Counted from the first letter of the stretch, positions 41,554 to 51,308 are shown. The stretch is 64,000 nt of DNA from Butyrivibrio proteoclasticus (GCF_900115735.1 NZ_FOXO01000017.1:21475-85474), one strand, 5' to 3'. The notes: generated by a model from the sequence alone, not told the origin. A program made the numbers and translations.

Positions 41554-43791
41554 ATGGATACATATAATTCTTTTAATGCGGATATACTCTCATCTTTCTA
41601 CAAATACCTCGGCCCTGTTAATAGCCTTGGTGGTTATGAAAGATCTTATAAACTTGTATTCTACAAGTCTTATTTTGAGAGCATAAAAAGAGGAGAAATA
41701 ACCACAACAGAGCATATTGCAACACTCTTCAGGGAGTATTACATAAATAGAATCCATCAGGGAAAAGTCCCTGATTTAAATGTCAGCAGAGCAGTAGCAA
41801 ATCCAGAGGAGAGTACTGTAAAGGATGCGCTAGATGTAATCCTAAGAAATCCTTTCAACGTGATTCAAAATAAGGGATTCTTTAAAATTGAGAAGCAAGA
41901 TGGCCGAGAATGTTTCCAAATGGTTCCGAAATTAGCGGCAACGATTACCGATGCTGAGATAGATAAGATCTTGGACATAGTTGAGCAGAAACTGAAATTG
42001 TACTATTCATCAATGGATAACGGAGCTAAAGGAAAATTGAGAGAAGTAATTGATAAGTTTCTAAATGGATATGTGGACGCCAAAAAAGGAGCTTTTACAG
42101 GAAGTCCTTTCGGTACATTTGTTAGGTCAGAGATTCCTAATGCCATTTACAATACAGGCCTTGTGGATCCGCAGAATTATCTAATAACCGGCAGCGTTGG
42201 TCAAGGCAACTGGGCTACAATTCCATGGATATGTATCTTCGACCGTAGTATCACAACTACGGCAACAAAGGGTGTTTACATCGTATATTTGCTTTCAAAA
42301 ACTGGTGAATCCCTATACCTAACATTTAATCAGGGCTGTACTGATATCAAGAATGCTCATGGTAAGCAGGGCGCCATCAAGATCATGAGGGAAAGAGCTG
42401 CCGAAATTGTAGCAAGGATTGATGGCCGAGGTTTTAACACGGATGAAGATATAGATCTTGGACAAGGACTGACAGATTTAGGTGAAATGTATCAGAAAGG
42501 CACTATCTTCTATAAAGAATACAAAAGAGGTGCTGTACCATCTGAAGCAGAACTTCAACAGGATCTATCCAAGATGATGGATATTTACAGAGAATATGCC
42601 GGTGTTAAGCCAAAGACAGTAACTGATGTCACAAATGGACCTAAGGGAGAAAAAGATTTGTCTATCAAGAGTGATATAGAACAAATTAAAAAGTACATAG
42701 CAGCTAAAGGTTTTAGCTACAACGATGGCCTTATCGAAGACTTCTACTTAAGCTTGAAGTCTAAGCCCTTTGTTATCCTTGCTGGTACCAGCGGAACAGG
42801 AAAAACTCGTCTTGTGAAACTTTTTGCTGGTGCTGTTGGAGCTTATGCCAAGGAGTCGGGCGGAAATGGCAGATTTAAGCTTGTTTCAGTTCGCCCTGAT
42901 TGGTCTGATTCGACAGATCTTTTTGGACATACTGATCTTAACGGCAATTATATCCCTGGAGCTATTATCGATTTTGTAAAGGAAGCCAAAGAGAACAGGG
43001 AATATCCATATTTCCTTTGCTTGGATGAAATGAATCTTTCCAGAGTTGAGTATTACCTGAGCGACTTTTTATCACTTATAGAAACAAGGACCAATGTTAA
43101 CGGCGAGATTAAGACATATAAGCTGACCTTGGATAAAGCTGCAGAAAAGGACTATCCAGATCTTTATATCCCCGAGAACCTGTATGTTATAGGTACTGTA
43201 AACATGGATGAGACCACATTCCCGTTCAGTAAGAAGGTACTTGATAGAGCAAATACTATTGAGTTTTCTTATGTAGATCTTTTACCAAGCTTCTCATCTA
43301 ATGCAGAGGCAGTGGCTCCACTCAACAAAGGAAATGATTTCTTTAAATCGCAGTATCTTGTTCTGGGTACAGATGTGAAGCCGGAGCAGCAGGAACTTGC
43401 CAAAAGAGTAAGTGCTGATCTGCAGAATATCAATAAAGTGTTGCAGCAGGCCAATGCTCATGTTGGATATAGAGTAAGAGATGAAATAGTATTCTTTATG
43501 CTGAACAATGACACTGCTAAACTCTTGGATTATGACACTGCTTTTGACTATGAAATAATGCAGAAGATTTTGCCAAGGATTCAGGGCAGTAGTGAAGCAA
43601 TCAAGAATATGATATGTGATTTGTTTAAGATGTTTGCTGGTGATTATTCCGGTTTTAGCCAGAGCTATATCTGGAAGCAGATGGATGATTGTATAAATAA
43701 TAAGTCATGCAAATATAAAAATTCAGCTCAGAAGCTGTGCTACATGATGAGGAGATTCGAAGAGGATGGCTTTACTTCCTACTGGCTCTGA
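41554..43791 (+). CDS. McrB-like AAA+ GTPase with DUF3578 N-domain
   Basis: A 745-residue motor subunit of a McrBC-type restriction system. An N-terminal helical region leads to a DUF3578-like domain (GQGNWATIPWICIFDRSITT..., KGVYIVYLLSKTGESLYLTF) proposed to recognise DNA. The AAA+ domain has Walker A GTSGTGKT (about residues 413-420), Walker B FLCLDEMNLSRVEYY and VIGTVNMDETTFPFSKKVLD, the McrB signature segment. It hydrolyses GTP or ATP to drive cleavage by the DUF2357 protein encoded next, which overlaps it by 26 bases. Confidence 0.9.
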   Translation: MDTYNSFNADILSSFYKYLGPVNSLGGYERSYKLVFYKSYFESIKRGEITTTEHIATLFREYYINRIHQGKVPDLNVSRAVANPEESTVKDALDVILRNPFNVIQNKGFFKIEKQDGRECFQMVPKLAATITDAEIDKILDIVEQKLKLYYSSMDNGAKGKLREVIDKFLNGYVDAKKGAFTGSPFGTFVRSEIPNAIYNTGLVDPQNYLITGSVGQGNWATIPWICIFDRSITTTATKGVYIVYLLSKTGESLYLTFNQGCTDIKNAHGKQGAIKIMRERAAEIVARIDGRGFNTDEDIDLGQGLTDLGEMYQKGTIFYKEYKRGAVPSEAELQQDLSKMMDIYREYAGVKPKTVTDVTNGPKGEKDLSIKSDIEQIKKYIAAKGFSYNDGLIEDFYLSLKSKPFVILAGTSGTGKTRLVKLFAGAVGAYAKESGGNGRFKLVSVRPDWSDSTDLFGHTDLNGNYIPGAIIDFVKEAKENREYPYFLCLDEMNLSRVEYYLSDFLSLIETRTNVNGEIKTYKLTLDKAAEKDYPDLYIPENLYVIGTVNMDETTFPFSKKVLDRANTIEFSYVDLLPSFSSNAEAVAPLNKGNDFFKSQYLVLGTDVKPEQQELAKRVSADLQNINKVLQQANAHVGYRVRDEIVFFMLNNDTAKLLDYDTAFDYEIMQKILPRIQGSSEAIKNMICDLFKMFAGDYSGFSQSYIWKQMDDCINNKSCKYKNSAQKLCYMMRRFEEDGFTSYWL

Positions 43792-46276
43792 TAAGCTATT
43801 AGAGATAAGCACTGAAAAACTTAATGTAGTTATTAAAAGTAGAAGAAACTGGCAGGGAGATACTTCCAACCGGTCTTCTTCGCTTGTGCTTGATGGTAGG
43901 AATATTAAAGAAGTTAAGATCGCAGCGACAGAGGAGGATATTGAGTGTGAGAACTTTGATTATGCTCATTATGAATTTGAGATTCCTCCAATTTTCTTCG
44001 AACAGACCGATTATGAGATCATCATAAAGAGCAATGATGGAAGTCAGCTCTCTTTCTGGAATGAAAATTCTTCTGTAAAGGATAGAGTAGGATCTGCTTA
44101 TGATGGCGACTATACTCTGCTATCAGGCGTTCTCAATTTTGAGAATACTTGTGGTTATTCTTACTTTGAAATCTCTGCAGATGGCGTGAGATGTCTTTCT
44201 ATTCGGATAGAGGTATTCCCCTCTAAAATTACATACAAAGAAGATTATCAAAAGATGATCGATGACATTTCAGAGATGGTTTCTGAAGTGGCCATCGATT
44301 TTATGCAAAAGACATATCAGACATTTAAACTTGGCGACAAGCAGAGTACTGTGCTGTCTGTATATTTTCAGATTTTGTCAGTTATCTTTAATGACTATAT
44401 GAATGCGGTAAACAGGATTATCAGCGTTCCGCACCACAAGCTGATTACAGAGCATGAGGTTGTTCCATATTATAAGGCAAAGAGGACCGACAAGACTTCT
44501 ATCAACTGGCTAAGAAAGCGACAGGATAGGATGGTTATTTCTGATGGAGTAGTAGCTGCAGAGAGACTTCTTACAGCTAAGAAGCAGCTTACATATGACA
44601 CTGAAGAGAACCGTTTTGTTAAGTATATACTGAGATCTACGGTAAAAAGGCTTGATGAGTTCATTAAGAGATACACAAGGTATGCCAAGAATGTAGCTGG
44701 TGGAGAGCCTGAAGAAAAAGTTATACAGGATGCGCAGCGTATGAAGAGGGATGTGAAGCGAGTTATGCATTCATCATTTCTTCAAGATGTTTCTGAGTAT
44801 CATGCTGCTAAGAGCATGTCTCTTGTGTTTGGTATGGCTCCAGGTTACAGAGAACTCTATAAGTGTTACCTGATGTTAAGCAGAAGCCTTTCTGTTAACG
44901 GAGACATATTTAAGATGTCTGTTAAGGACACAGCTCTTTTGTATGAGTACTGGTGCTTTATAAAGCTGTTCAGCATCCTGAAGAAAGAATACAAGCTGGT
45001 ATCTCCGGATATAGTTAAGGTTGATAACAACGGAATAACTGTGACGCTGGTAAAAGGCCACAGATCTGAGGCAAGATTTATCAATCCTAATACCGGTGAG
45101 CATATAACACTTGTATATAATCCTTCGGAGCAAAAGACACAAACCGTCAATCAGAGACCTGACAATGTACTTGAGCTTGAAAAGAGAGGAACCGACGTAG
45201 CCTACAAGTATGTATTTGATGCGAAGTACCGTATAGAGAAGGATCCTTCAAGCCCATTTTATCCTGATGATAAGCCAGGACCAAAGGTTGATGATATCAA
45301 CACAATGCATAGATACAGGGATTCAATTGTATATGAGAATCGTGAATCCAAGTTTATGTTTGAAAAGACTATGTTTGGTGCGTACATTCTTTTCCCCTAT
45401 GACGACGAGGAACAGTACAAAAACCACAGATTTTATAAGAGCATAGAAACAGTAAATATTGGCGGACTTCCATTTTTGCCGGGCTCCACCAAGCTTGTGA
45501 GAAGTTTACTGGATGACCTTATCAGTGATTCTAAGGAATCCGCATTTGAAAGAACTACTCTACCTGCAGGTATAGAAGAGAAGCTTGCTAAGGTTGACTG
45601 GGATAAGAGAGAAGTGCTGATAGGAACATTCAGATCTCCAGAGCAGTTCGAAACCTGCTACCAGAGGCGGTTCTATTACGTGCCCAAGAGTATGGTAAGT
45701 GATGACAGACTACCGATTCACTATGTTGCCTTGTATCAGACTAACAATAAGTTTGGAGATAAGGGCGAGATCAGGTACTATGGCGAGGCTATCCGTGTTG
45801 CTTTGGTAAAGAGATCATCTATAACAGAGGTGCCAATCAATCCAAGCAGAAACAATGGCGATGAGCCATACTACAGGATTACTGTCCGAGGGTGGAAGGA
45901 TATTACTGATACTAATGAATCAGGTGAGACCATTAAGCCACTTGAACAGGGCATGGCTATAGGCTTCACAAATATGTTTTTGTTGCAGCATAGCGACGTG
46001 GTACCGGAGCTTAATATTAAATCTGAAGAAGAGTATAGATTTTATAGAGAACTCAAGCGTGCCTCGAAGGATGTTGATATTGCAGATGATAAGACTGATA
46101 TTGGATTCAAGCATGGAGATACTTATTTTGATTTCCATGACGGTGAAATCCTGGTAATTAAAGATAACAAGATTATCCATAAGTGCGCTATAAATGAATT
46201 TGCTAAGAGGCCAGGTAGTTCATTTAGGATGATTACTTATGCTATGAAAAGCAAGATGATAACGGATCAACAATAA
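43766..46276 (+). CDS. McrC-like DUF2357 nuclease
   Basis: An 836-residue partner of the McrB-like protein. The first 190 residues are beta-rich; a DUF2357 helical middle follows (KTYQTFKLGDKQSTVLSVYF, SINWLRKRQDRMVISDG). A PD-(D/E)xK-type nuclease region is visible around YKYVFDAKYRIEKDPSS (about residues 482-498). The C-terminal 200 residues (RSPEQFETCYQRRFYYVPKS onward) form a beta domain of unknown role, possibly DNA- or base-binding. The start overlaps mcrB and uses GAAGAGG. Cleavage of modified DNA is the family expectation; the modification recognised cannot be read. Confidence 0.85.
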   Translation: MALLPTGSDKLLEISTEKLNVVIKSRRNWQGDTSNRSSSLVLDGRNIKEVKIAATEEDIECENFDYAHYEFEIPPIFFEQTDYEIIIKSNDGSQLSFWNENSSVKDRVGSAYDGDYTLLSGVLNFENTCGYSYFEISADGVRCLSIRIEVFPSKITYKEDYQKMIDDISEMVSEVAIDFMQKTYQTFKLGDKQSTVLSVYFQILSVIFNDYMNAVNRIISVPHHKLITEHEVVPYYKAKRTDKTSINWLRKRQDRMVISDGVVAAERLLTAKKQLTYDTEENRFVKYILRSTVKRLDEFIKRYTRYAKNVAGGEPEEKVIQDAQRMKRDVKRVMHSSFLQDVSEYHAAKSMSLVFGMAPGYRELYKCYLMLSRSLSVNGDIFKMSVKDTALLYEYWCFIKLFSILKKEYKLVSPDIVKVDNNGITVTLVKGHRSEARFINPNTGEHITLVYNPSEQKTQTVNQRPDNVLELEKRGTDVAYKYVFDAKYRIEKDPSSPFYPDDKPGPKVDDINTMHRYRDSIVYENRESKFMFEKTMFGAYILFPYDDEEQYKNHRFYKSIETVNIGGLPFLPGSTKLVRSLLDDLISDSKESAFERTTLPAGIEEKLAKVDWDKREVLIGTFRSPEQFETCYQRRFYYVPKSMVSDDRLPIHYVALYQTNNKFGDKGEIRYYGEAIRVALVKRSSITEVPINPSRNNGDEPYYRITVRGWKDITDTNESGETIKPLEQGMAIGFTNMFLLQHSDVVPELNIKSEEEYRFYRELKRASKDVDIADDKTDIGFKHGDTYFDFHDGEILVIKDNKIIHKCAINEFAKRPGSSFRMITYAMKSKMITDQQ

Positions 46277-46292
46277 CAACGCAGAGGTGTAT

Positions 46293-46610
46293 ATGGCGGT
46301 GAAGGTATATAACAAATTGGTGAGGGATAAGATTCCGGAAATAATTGAGCAGGACGGAAAGAAATGCACTATGCGTGTCCTAAATGATGAGGAATATTTA
46401 AAAGCGCTGGATGCTAAATTGGACGAAGAACTGGCAGAGTACCATAAAGATCTGAATGTCGAAGAGTTGGCTGATCTGCTGGAAGTGTTGTATGCCGCTG
46501 CTGAGGCGAGAGGATTTACAAAGGATGAATTGGAAGCGGTAAGAGAAAGAAAGGCCGAAAAACGAGGCCGGTTCAAGGAAAAACTATTTTTAGAATCTGT
46601 TACCGAGTAA
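46293..46610 (+). CDS. MazG-like nucleoside-triphosphate pyrophosphohydrolase
   Basis: A 105-residue all-alpha NTP-PPase: YNKLVRDKIPEIIEQDGKKC, then LDEELAEYHKDLNVEELADL, where the E-E...E...D acidic residues bind Mg2+. The family includes house-cleaning enzymes and HisE-like proteins; members are common beside restriction and phage-defence genes. AGAGGTG precedes the ATG. It sits between the McrBC pair and the MBL-fold gene. A decayed copy of its 3' end is present at 51128. Confidence 0.85.
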   Translation: MAVKVYNKLVRDKIPEIIEQDGKKCTMRVLNDEEYLKALDAKLDEELAEYHKDLNVEELADLLEVLYAAAEARGFTKDELEAVRERKAEKRGRFKEKLFLESVTE

Positions 46611-46670
46611 TGCTGAGAATATGCTATTAGCATATGTTTATAATAACAGATAGTCTTTGAGGAGGAGAAA

Positions 46671-48419
46671 ATGTTATTTAGTGGGGAACGAACTAATAGG
46701 GAGTTTTATATGCTTTATGGAGGGCAAATTGCTGGTGGGATTAGAACCCCAAAGAATTTGCCGTTTATTTATTTGATTATATCCAAAGATACTAACGACT
46801 ATAAAGATGTTGATAGCCTTGATTTTGGTGATAATGGAGAAGCACCAGAGTTTGTAAGGTATGCTTTTGCAAAAGACAATGAAGTAACAGGTTTGAATTT
46901 ACGAGTTCTTAACCATGATGGAAGAGCGGATAATTCATGTTATAAAAGCTTACTTTTATTTGTAAAAGAAAACGGAAGAATTAGGCAAATTGGCGAGTAT
47001 AGAAGGATTGATGTTTCCAATGAGTATCGTATAGAACACGGTGAACAAGTTGAGGCGGGTGTAGGTGAAAAAGAGATTGATCCTAGATATGGAGTGAATA
47101 ATAACGGAAGAAGGTATTTTTTGCTACAAAGGACAATTGATCTAGATGATGTTGAACTTAAGCTTGTGCAATATGATAGCGAATTGGAAAGTTTAGCAAC
47201 AGAGCAAATACTTAGTAGAAGAGAATATATATACCGTCCCGAACGAGCTGAGAGATTAGAAAACTACGCTGAGTTTTTAGATGAAATAGAAATACATTCA
47301 GATGTTGAAAGGGTTCGATTTACACCTACTGAGGGTATATCTGAGAATGATTTTGTAGATGCCAATAATCAAATAGTTGATTTACAATCAGATACAGATG
47401 AAGCGAAAAAAGCGCAACAATACTTGATGATGGTGCAGAACATGCATATTAAGTTATCAAGGAATAATGTGATTATTGATGCAGCGGGTAACGAGATACA
47501 ATATGAACCCAAACTAATGCCTGCAATCAAATTCGATAATGCATTTTTTTATGTTGTAAATGTAGGATGGGGATTATTACAAATATTAGTTTTTTCTGAT
47601 GATAGGAAGATGGTCCGTGAGGCATGGGTTTTTGATTGTGGTTGTCAAAATAAAACATATGAGAAAAAAATATTGGAATGCTTGGATGATATAAATGAGG
47701 ATGGGAAATATACAGTCAATATTACTAAATTGTTTGTATCTCACCCTCATGATGATCATTTTACACGTTATGGACTTTTTCCGTGTGATGATAAAACAGA
47801 GGTTTGGATAAATCCGAATGTGAAATATTGCAATAAAAAATACTATAAATTCCTTGGCGATATTTATATATCTAAATGTAAAATGGTAGAGCCATGCAAC
47901 TATTCGACAAGAGGGTCTGGATATATAAAAATATTACATCCAGATGGACAATTGGTTCTGGTCAAAAGAGCGGCTAAGGCTCCTATAACAATTGTAAGAT
48001 TCAACTATGTGGGCCCAGTAAATGTTTTGTACACGTGCTATGAGAAGGAAGAAAATGAAATATGTCCTATAATACAGATTAATGTTTTTGATAAGAAATT
48101 GTACATACCAGGAGATGCAATGGATAGGAGTTGGGAGTATTATTGCGGGTCATATTCAAAAGATAGTGCGGATGTCTATGTGCATGCTCATCATGGTACA
48201 ACATCAGGATTCACTATCAGTGGAATTGCGGGTGTTGCTGACGAGACGGATATTTTTGATCCAATTAAATATGAATTTGTCTCATTAAAGGATAAGTTTA
48301 GAGGTTGGGAAATTGATACCAATCTAGCTTCTCACACCGGATTATTCCGTACTGATGACCCAATTGGGATAAAATATTATAAATATGATTTAAAAAATGA
48401 TGTGGTAACACGGGCATAA
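46671..48419 (+). CDS. Metallo-beta-lactamase-fold hydrolase with possible SRA-like N-domain
   Basis: A 582-residue protein. Residues about 285-570 form an MBL-fold domain of the ComEC/Rec2 type: HPHDDHF (about 359-365) as the HxHxDH metal site, IPGDAMD (about 480) and VHAHHGTTSG (about 504) as the later ligands. The N-terminal 170 residues (YGGQIAGGIRTPKNLPFIYL, YKSLLLFVKENGRIRQIGEY) resemble the order of conserved blocks in ScoMcrA-like SRA domains that read modified bases. That match is by eye. If right, it would be a modified-DNA reader fused to a metallo-nuclease or phosphodiesterase. GAGGAGGAGAAA precedes the ATG. It closes the defence island. Confidence 0.7.
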   Translation: MLFSGERTNREFYMLYGGQIAGGIRTPKNLPFIYLIISKDTNDYKDVDSLDFGDNGEAPEFVRYAFAKDNEVTGLNLRVLNHDGRADNSCYKSLLLFVKENGRIRQIGEYRRIDVSNEYRIEHGEQVEAGVGEKEIDPRYGVNNNGRRYFLLQRTIDLDDVELKLVQYDSELESLATEQILSRREYIYRPERAERLENYAEFLDEIEIHSDVERVRFTPTEGISENDFVDANNQIVDLQSDTDEAKKAQQYLMMVQNMHIKLSRNNVIIDAAGNEIQYEPKLMPAIKFDNAFFYVVNVGWGLLQILVFSDDRKMVREAWVFDCGCQNKTYEKKILECLDDINEDGKYTVNITKLFVSHPHDDHFTRYGLFPCDDKTEVWINPNVKYCNKKYYKFLGDIYISKCKMVEPCNYSTRGSGYIKILHPDGQLVLVKRAAKAPITIVRFNYVGPVNVLYTCYEKEENEICPIIQINVFDKKLYIPGDAMDRSWEYYCGSYSKDSADVYVHAHHGTTSGFTISGIAGVADETDIFDPIKYEFVSLKDKFRGWEIDTNLASHTGLFRTDDPIGIKYYKYDLKNDVVTRA

Positions 48420-48500
48420 TAAAGTTGATTTCAAATATAGTTTTTTTATAAAATTATCGTCATACAGATAAATAATAAATCATCAATGATATAATAGTTG

Positions 48501-48535
48501 CAGGGGGGGCAGATATGCTCCCTGTTTGTTTTTAT
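48501..48535 (+). terminator. Hairpin with T-tract, possible terminator
   Basis: CAGGG and CCCTG arms with a T-rich tail, 80 bases after the MBL gene. A TATAAT at 48490-48495 sits only 5 bases before it, so a very short transcript is also possible. The rest of 48420-48712 contains only a 44-codon frame from 48568 without a ribosome site. Confidence 0.45.
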
Positions 48536-48712
48536 AAGTCAAAAAACTTACGATTGGTATTAGTGTGATGAAGCAAAATGAGAAAAAAAGAAAAATCCAG
48601 AATTGGCCGTTTACATCAACTAAATATTTCGTTGATAAAATTTCTTTATGCGGTTTGTGGTCAAACTGGCTGTTTAGATTTTTGTTGATGCTGTGTTTTT
48701 GAGGATTTGTTT

Positions 48713-50275
48713 ATGAAAAAAGTACAATCATTGGTAATGCTTTTTTTTCTTGCCTTATTATTTATTGGCTGTGGAGAATCAAGGAATTCCACCGAGGATA
48801 ATAGCCAATATAACAATGACAGTATAGGTATGAAAAATGTAAACATTATTTCTAATAACTATCTTGCAAAATATGACATTGATACAAGTGTGTATTATAC
48901 ATATGGACTAGTTGATTTTCCTATTATTCACATAAAATCAACTTACGATACTAAGGTTGATATATTGTTTAAGTATGCTGAAGATACTGAGGAGGGGAAT
49001 GTGAATGAATATGGAGTGTCACTTAGTAGTAACCATTACTTGTCAAGAAAAATCAATCCGGCTTTAACGGTGCACGATAATAATGGAAATAGCGTTGATG
49101 TACTTAGTAATCAAACAATATACATATCTGTAAGAGATTCTGAAACAAATACAGAGCTTGCTAAAAAAATATTGGTGTTTACGGACGATAAAAGCTTCTC
49201 AGAGGAAGACATTGCAGATATATCCTATGATGCTTTTGAGTCAACGGCGCATGCAATTGCATTAAAACCTGAAAATGAAATAGAAAACGAGATTGCTAAA
49301 GAAGCAAAATATGAAATAGCTGAAATGACAGAGAAAGACTTAGAAAATGCAATTAAGTATTTTAGGTATAAGCCTTCAATGTCAGCAACGTGTAATGATA
49401 GCACAGAATTCTTCGAAAAGAATATAGAAAACTTTAGAAAATTAACTTCCGAAGATATTAAAAATGAAATTCCAGGTAAGTGGTACTATGTATACAGTTG
49501 TGAAGGATATGCAGAGGTAACTATTTCAGACACTAAAATTGATGGGATTCCGAGAAAAAATGAAAGCACAAATTGGCATACTGAGAACGATTTGTTTATA
49601 GAAGAAGGAAAATATGTAACAATAAAGGATTATATTTATGATATAGGGAACGGATATTATCTTATGTACTCTACTTACGGCTCAGCAAATGTGATTTTAG
49701 AGCCTCAAAGCAATCCCTATTATAAGTTATATACATATGAACAGAAGGATAGAAAAAGTGATACATTTGCCAAATATGAAAAACCTAACAATAGTGATTT
49801 ACCATCAAATACGCAAATATCATCACCCCAAAGTTCTTCAGGGAATAATTGCATTGTTGATGGATGTAATAAAACTAGCACGTATTCGGTTACTGGATTA
49901 AATGGATCTTTGGAATATTATTGTGATGAGCACTACAAAGAGATGCAAGACATTCTTAATGGAATGCTAAGTAATAGCAAGTCATCAACAACTTCGGCAA
50001 CATATTCGGAAAAAGTCACAGACGATGATAGAACTCTTTACTGGACAATCGCTGAAAATGAAGTAAAAAAACATCTAAAAAGTCCAAGGACAGCTAAATT
50101 CCCATTTTCATCCATAAGTGAAGGCGTTGATATTACTAAAGCTGGTGATACCGTCACAGTAAAGTCATATGTGGATGCTCAAAACTCAGTTGGTGCAGAA
50201 GTTCGAACCTACTTCACAGTGAAAATCAAACTTAATGGTACAAAGTATTCGATAGAATCTTGTATTATCGATTGA
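48713..50275 (+). CDS. Large lipoprotein with Cys/His knuckle and KSPxTAKFP domain
   Basis: A 520-residue protein with a lipoprotein signal (KKVQSLVMLFFLALLFIGC; Cys at about residue 21). The ectodomain includes a beta-rich region (residues 40-160), a helical region, a Cys/His cluster NCIVDGCNKTS...YYCDEHYKE at about 383-410 that could bind zinc, and a C-terminal domain around HLKSPRTAKFPFSS and YVDAQNSVGAEVRTYFTV common in clostridial secreted proteins. GAGG lies 8 bases before the ATG at 48713. No enzyme motif is seen; function unknown. Confidence 0.75.
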   Translation: MKKVQSLVMLFFLALLFIGCGESRNSTEDNSQYNNDSIGMKNVNIISNNYLAKYDIDTSVYYTYGLVDFPIIHIKSTYDTKVDILFKYAEDTEEGNVNEYGVSLSSNHYLSRKINPALTVHDNNGNSVDVLSNQTIYISVRDSETNTELAKKILVFTDDKSFSEEDIADISYDAFESTAHAIALKPENEIENEIAKEAKYEIAEMTEKDLENAIKYFRYKPSMSATCNDSTEFFEKNIENFRKLTSEDIKNEIPGKWYYVYSCEGYAEVTISDTKIDGIPRKNESTNWHTENDLFIEEGKYVTIKDYIYDIGNGYYLMYSTYGSANVILEPQSNPYYKLYTYEQKDRKSDTFAKYEKPNNSDLPSNTQISSPQSSSGNNCIVDGCNKTSTYSVTGLNGSLEYYCDEHYKEMQDILNGMLSNSKSSTTSATYSEKVTDDDRTLYWTIAENEVKKHLKSPRTAKFPFSSISEGVDITKAGDTVTVKSYVDAQNSVGAEVRTYFTVKIKLNGTKYSIESCIID

Positions 50276-50796
50276 TAAATGAATATTTCGGGCTGCGAGC
50301 GCAGCCCGTTCGCAATTGAGCACCACCTGTTTATGCAATAGCACGACTTGCTTGTGATTATTACACCAGCATTTCTCAATTCTTTAAGTGTCTTTTCAAA
50401 TATCATTTCATTCCTGGCGGCTGTGCATTGCAGGTTAAGAGTTACTTTGTAGCCTGCATTGGCAGCATCCATGCATGTTTTCTTTATGCAGATGTTGCCA
50501 TCTACACCTATTATCTCAAGCTCAGTAACGTTCTGAATCTTTAGCTCTTTTACAAAAGAATCATTTGTAAAGGCGCTTGGAAATTTCTTTTCATAGATGT
50601 GATCTGAGACTATGAGCAGATCTTTCGCAAGTGCATAGCTATCATTATCTCCATGAATACCTATGTTGCGGACGTAGAAGACTTGGTCTCCAGCTGAATT
50701 AGCCACAGCAATCTTAGCGTTGATCCTTGGCAGCAGATCAGCGTCGTAGTAGTTTAGATATTTTTCTTGAACATCGATCACTAGTAGTATTTTCAT
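50209..50796 (-). CDS. Isochorismatase-like cysteine hydrolase
   Basis: A 195-residue protein of the isochorismatase/nicotinamidase superfamily. Catalytic Asp lies in LLVIDVQEKYL (residue 8), Lys in EKKFPSAF (about 72) and Cys in KKTCMDAANAGYKV (about 109). The core ends near residue 155; the last 40 residues (RWCSIANGLRSQPEIFIYQS) run antisense into the end of the lipoprotein gene and look like read-through after loss of the original stop. The ATG has no ribosome site; a TATAAT on this strand ends 6 bases before it, so the mRNA may be leaderless. Confidence 0.82.
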   Translation of the reverse strand: MKILLVIDVQEKYLNYYDADLLPRINAKIAVANSAGDQVFYVRNIGIHGDNDSYALAKDLLIVSDHIYEKKFPSAFTNDSFVKELKIQNVTELEIIGVDGNICIKKTCMDAANAGYKVTLNLQCTAARNEMIFEKTLKELRNAGVIITSKSCYCINRWCSIANGLRSQPEIFIYQSIIQDSIEYFVPLSLIFTVK

Positions 50797-50879
50797 ATGC
50801 TAATTATAGCGCTAAGTTATGAAAGAAAAATAAAGCAAATATTTGGGTAATTTCTTATAATAAAATAAAAAAGGATGTT

Positions 50880-51005
50880 CTAGGTCTTATCCAATAGACG
50901 TCTGACCGTATTTCTGGCTATCCCAAGAATATCTGCTGTAGCTCTTTTGGAACCCGTCTGTTTGTACACTTTGTGTACTGCCGCCCAGTCTTCCAAATCT
51001 TTCAC
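50880..51005 (-). CDS. 41-residue HTH protein, IS21 IstA-like remnant
   Basis: A GTG start with GGAGG 7 bases upstream opens a 41-residue frame: KDLEDWAAVHKVYKQTGSKR, then ATADILGIARNTVRRLLDKT. This is a helix-turn-helix that resembles the first 40 residues of IS21-family transposases, which are about 400 residues long. The frame ends cleanly. It is probably the only surviving piece of an insertion sequence, though a free-standing HTH repressor cannot be excluded. Confidence 0.5.
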   Translation of the reverse strand: MKDLEDWAAVHKVYKQTGSKRATADILGIARNTVRRLLDKT

Positions 51006-51127
51006 CTTTTTTCCTCCTTCCATATGTTTTTCATACGGAAAGAATTCTATAAAACCTCAAAGAGGTGGGTCAATTTTAAGTGTAAATCAATAGCACCTTC
51101 AATTATCTCATGTTAGAAAAGATAAGA

Positions 51128-51175
51128 AATGAGAAAGCAGAAAAACGAGGGGGATTTAAGAAAAAGCTATTGGGA
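51128..51175 (+). pseudogene. Decayed copy of the MazG-like gene's 3' end
   Basis: The frame reads EKAEKRGGFKKKLL, closely matching ERKAEKRGRFKEKLF at the end of the MazG-like protein encoded at 46293-46610, and the DNA is also similar. No start or other part of the gene is present. The surrounding 50797-51308 gap otherwise holds the IstA-like fragment and a minus-strand terminator. Confidence 0.5.
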
Positions 51176-51270
51176 AACTGTACTGTAAGTAGGAATTAAA
51201 AACTATGACAGAGTGGTAACGTGCGTTCTGTTGTTTAATATGTAGGAAAGCAGAATACTCCATAAAAGCG

Positions 51271-51298
51271 AAAAAGAGCAGCCAGTATGAGGCTGCTC
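51271..51298 (-). terminator. Terminator of the Hxs operon
   Basis: On the minus strand GAGCAGCC and GGCTGCTC form a perfect 8-bp stem followed by TTTTT. It lies 11 bases after the hxsA stop codon. Confidence 0.85.
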
Positions 51299-51308
51299 AA
51301 ATTTTATA

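Noticed and set aside
48568..48702. A 44-codon frame before the large lipoprotein gene
   Set aside because: No ribosome site, composition is not clearly protein-like and it runs into the lipoprotein's ribosome site.
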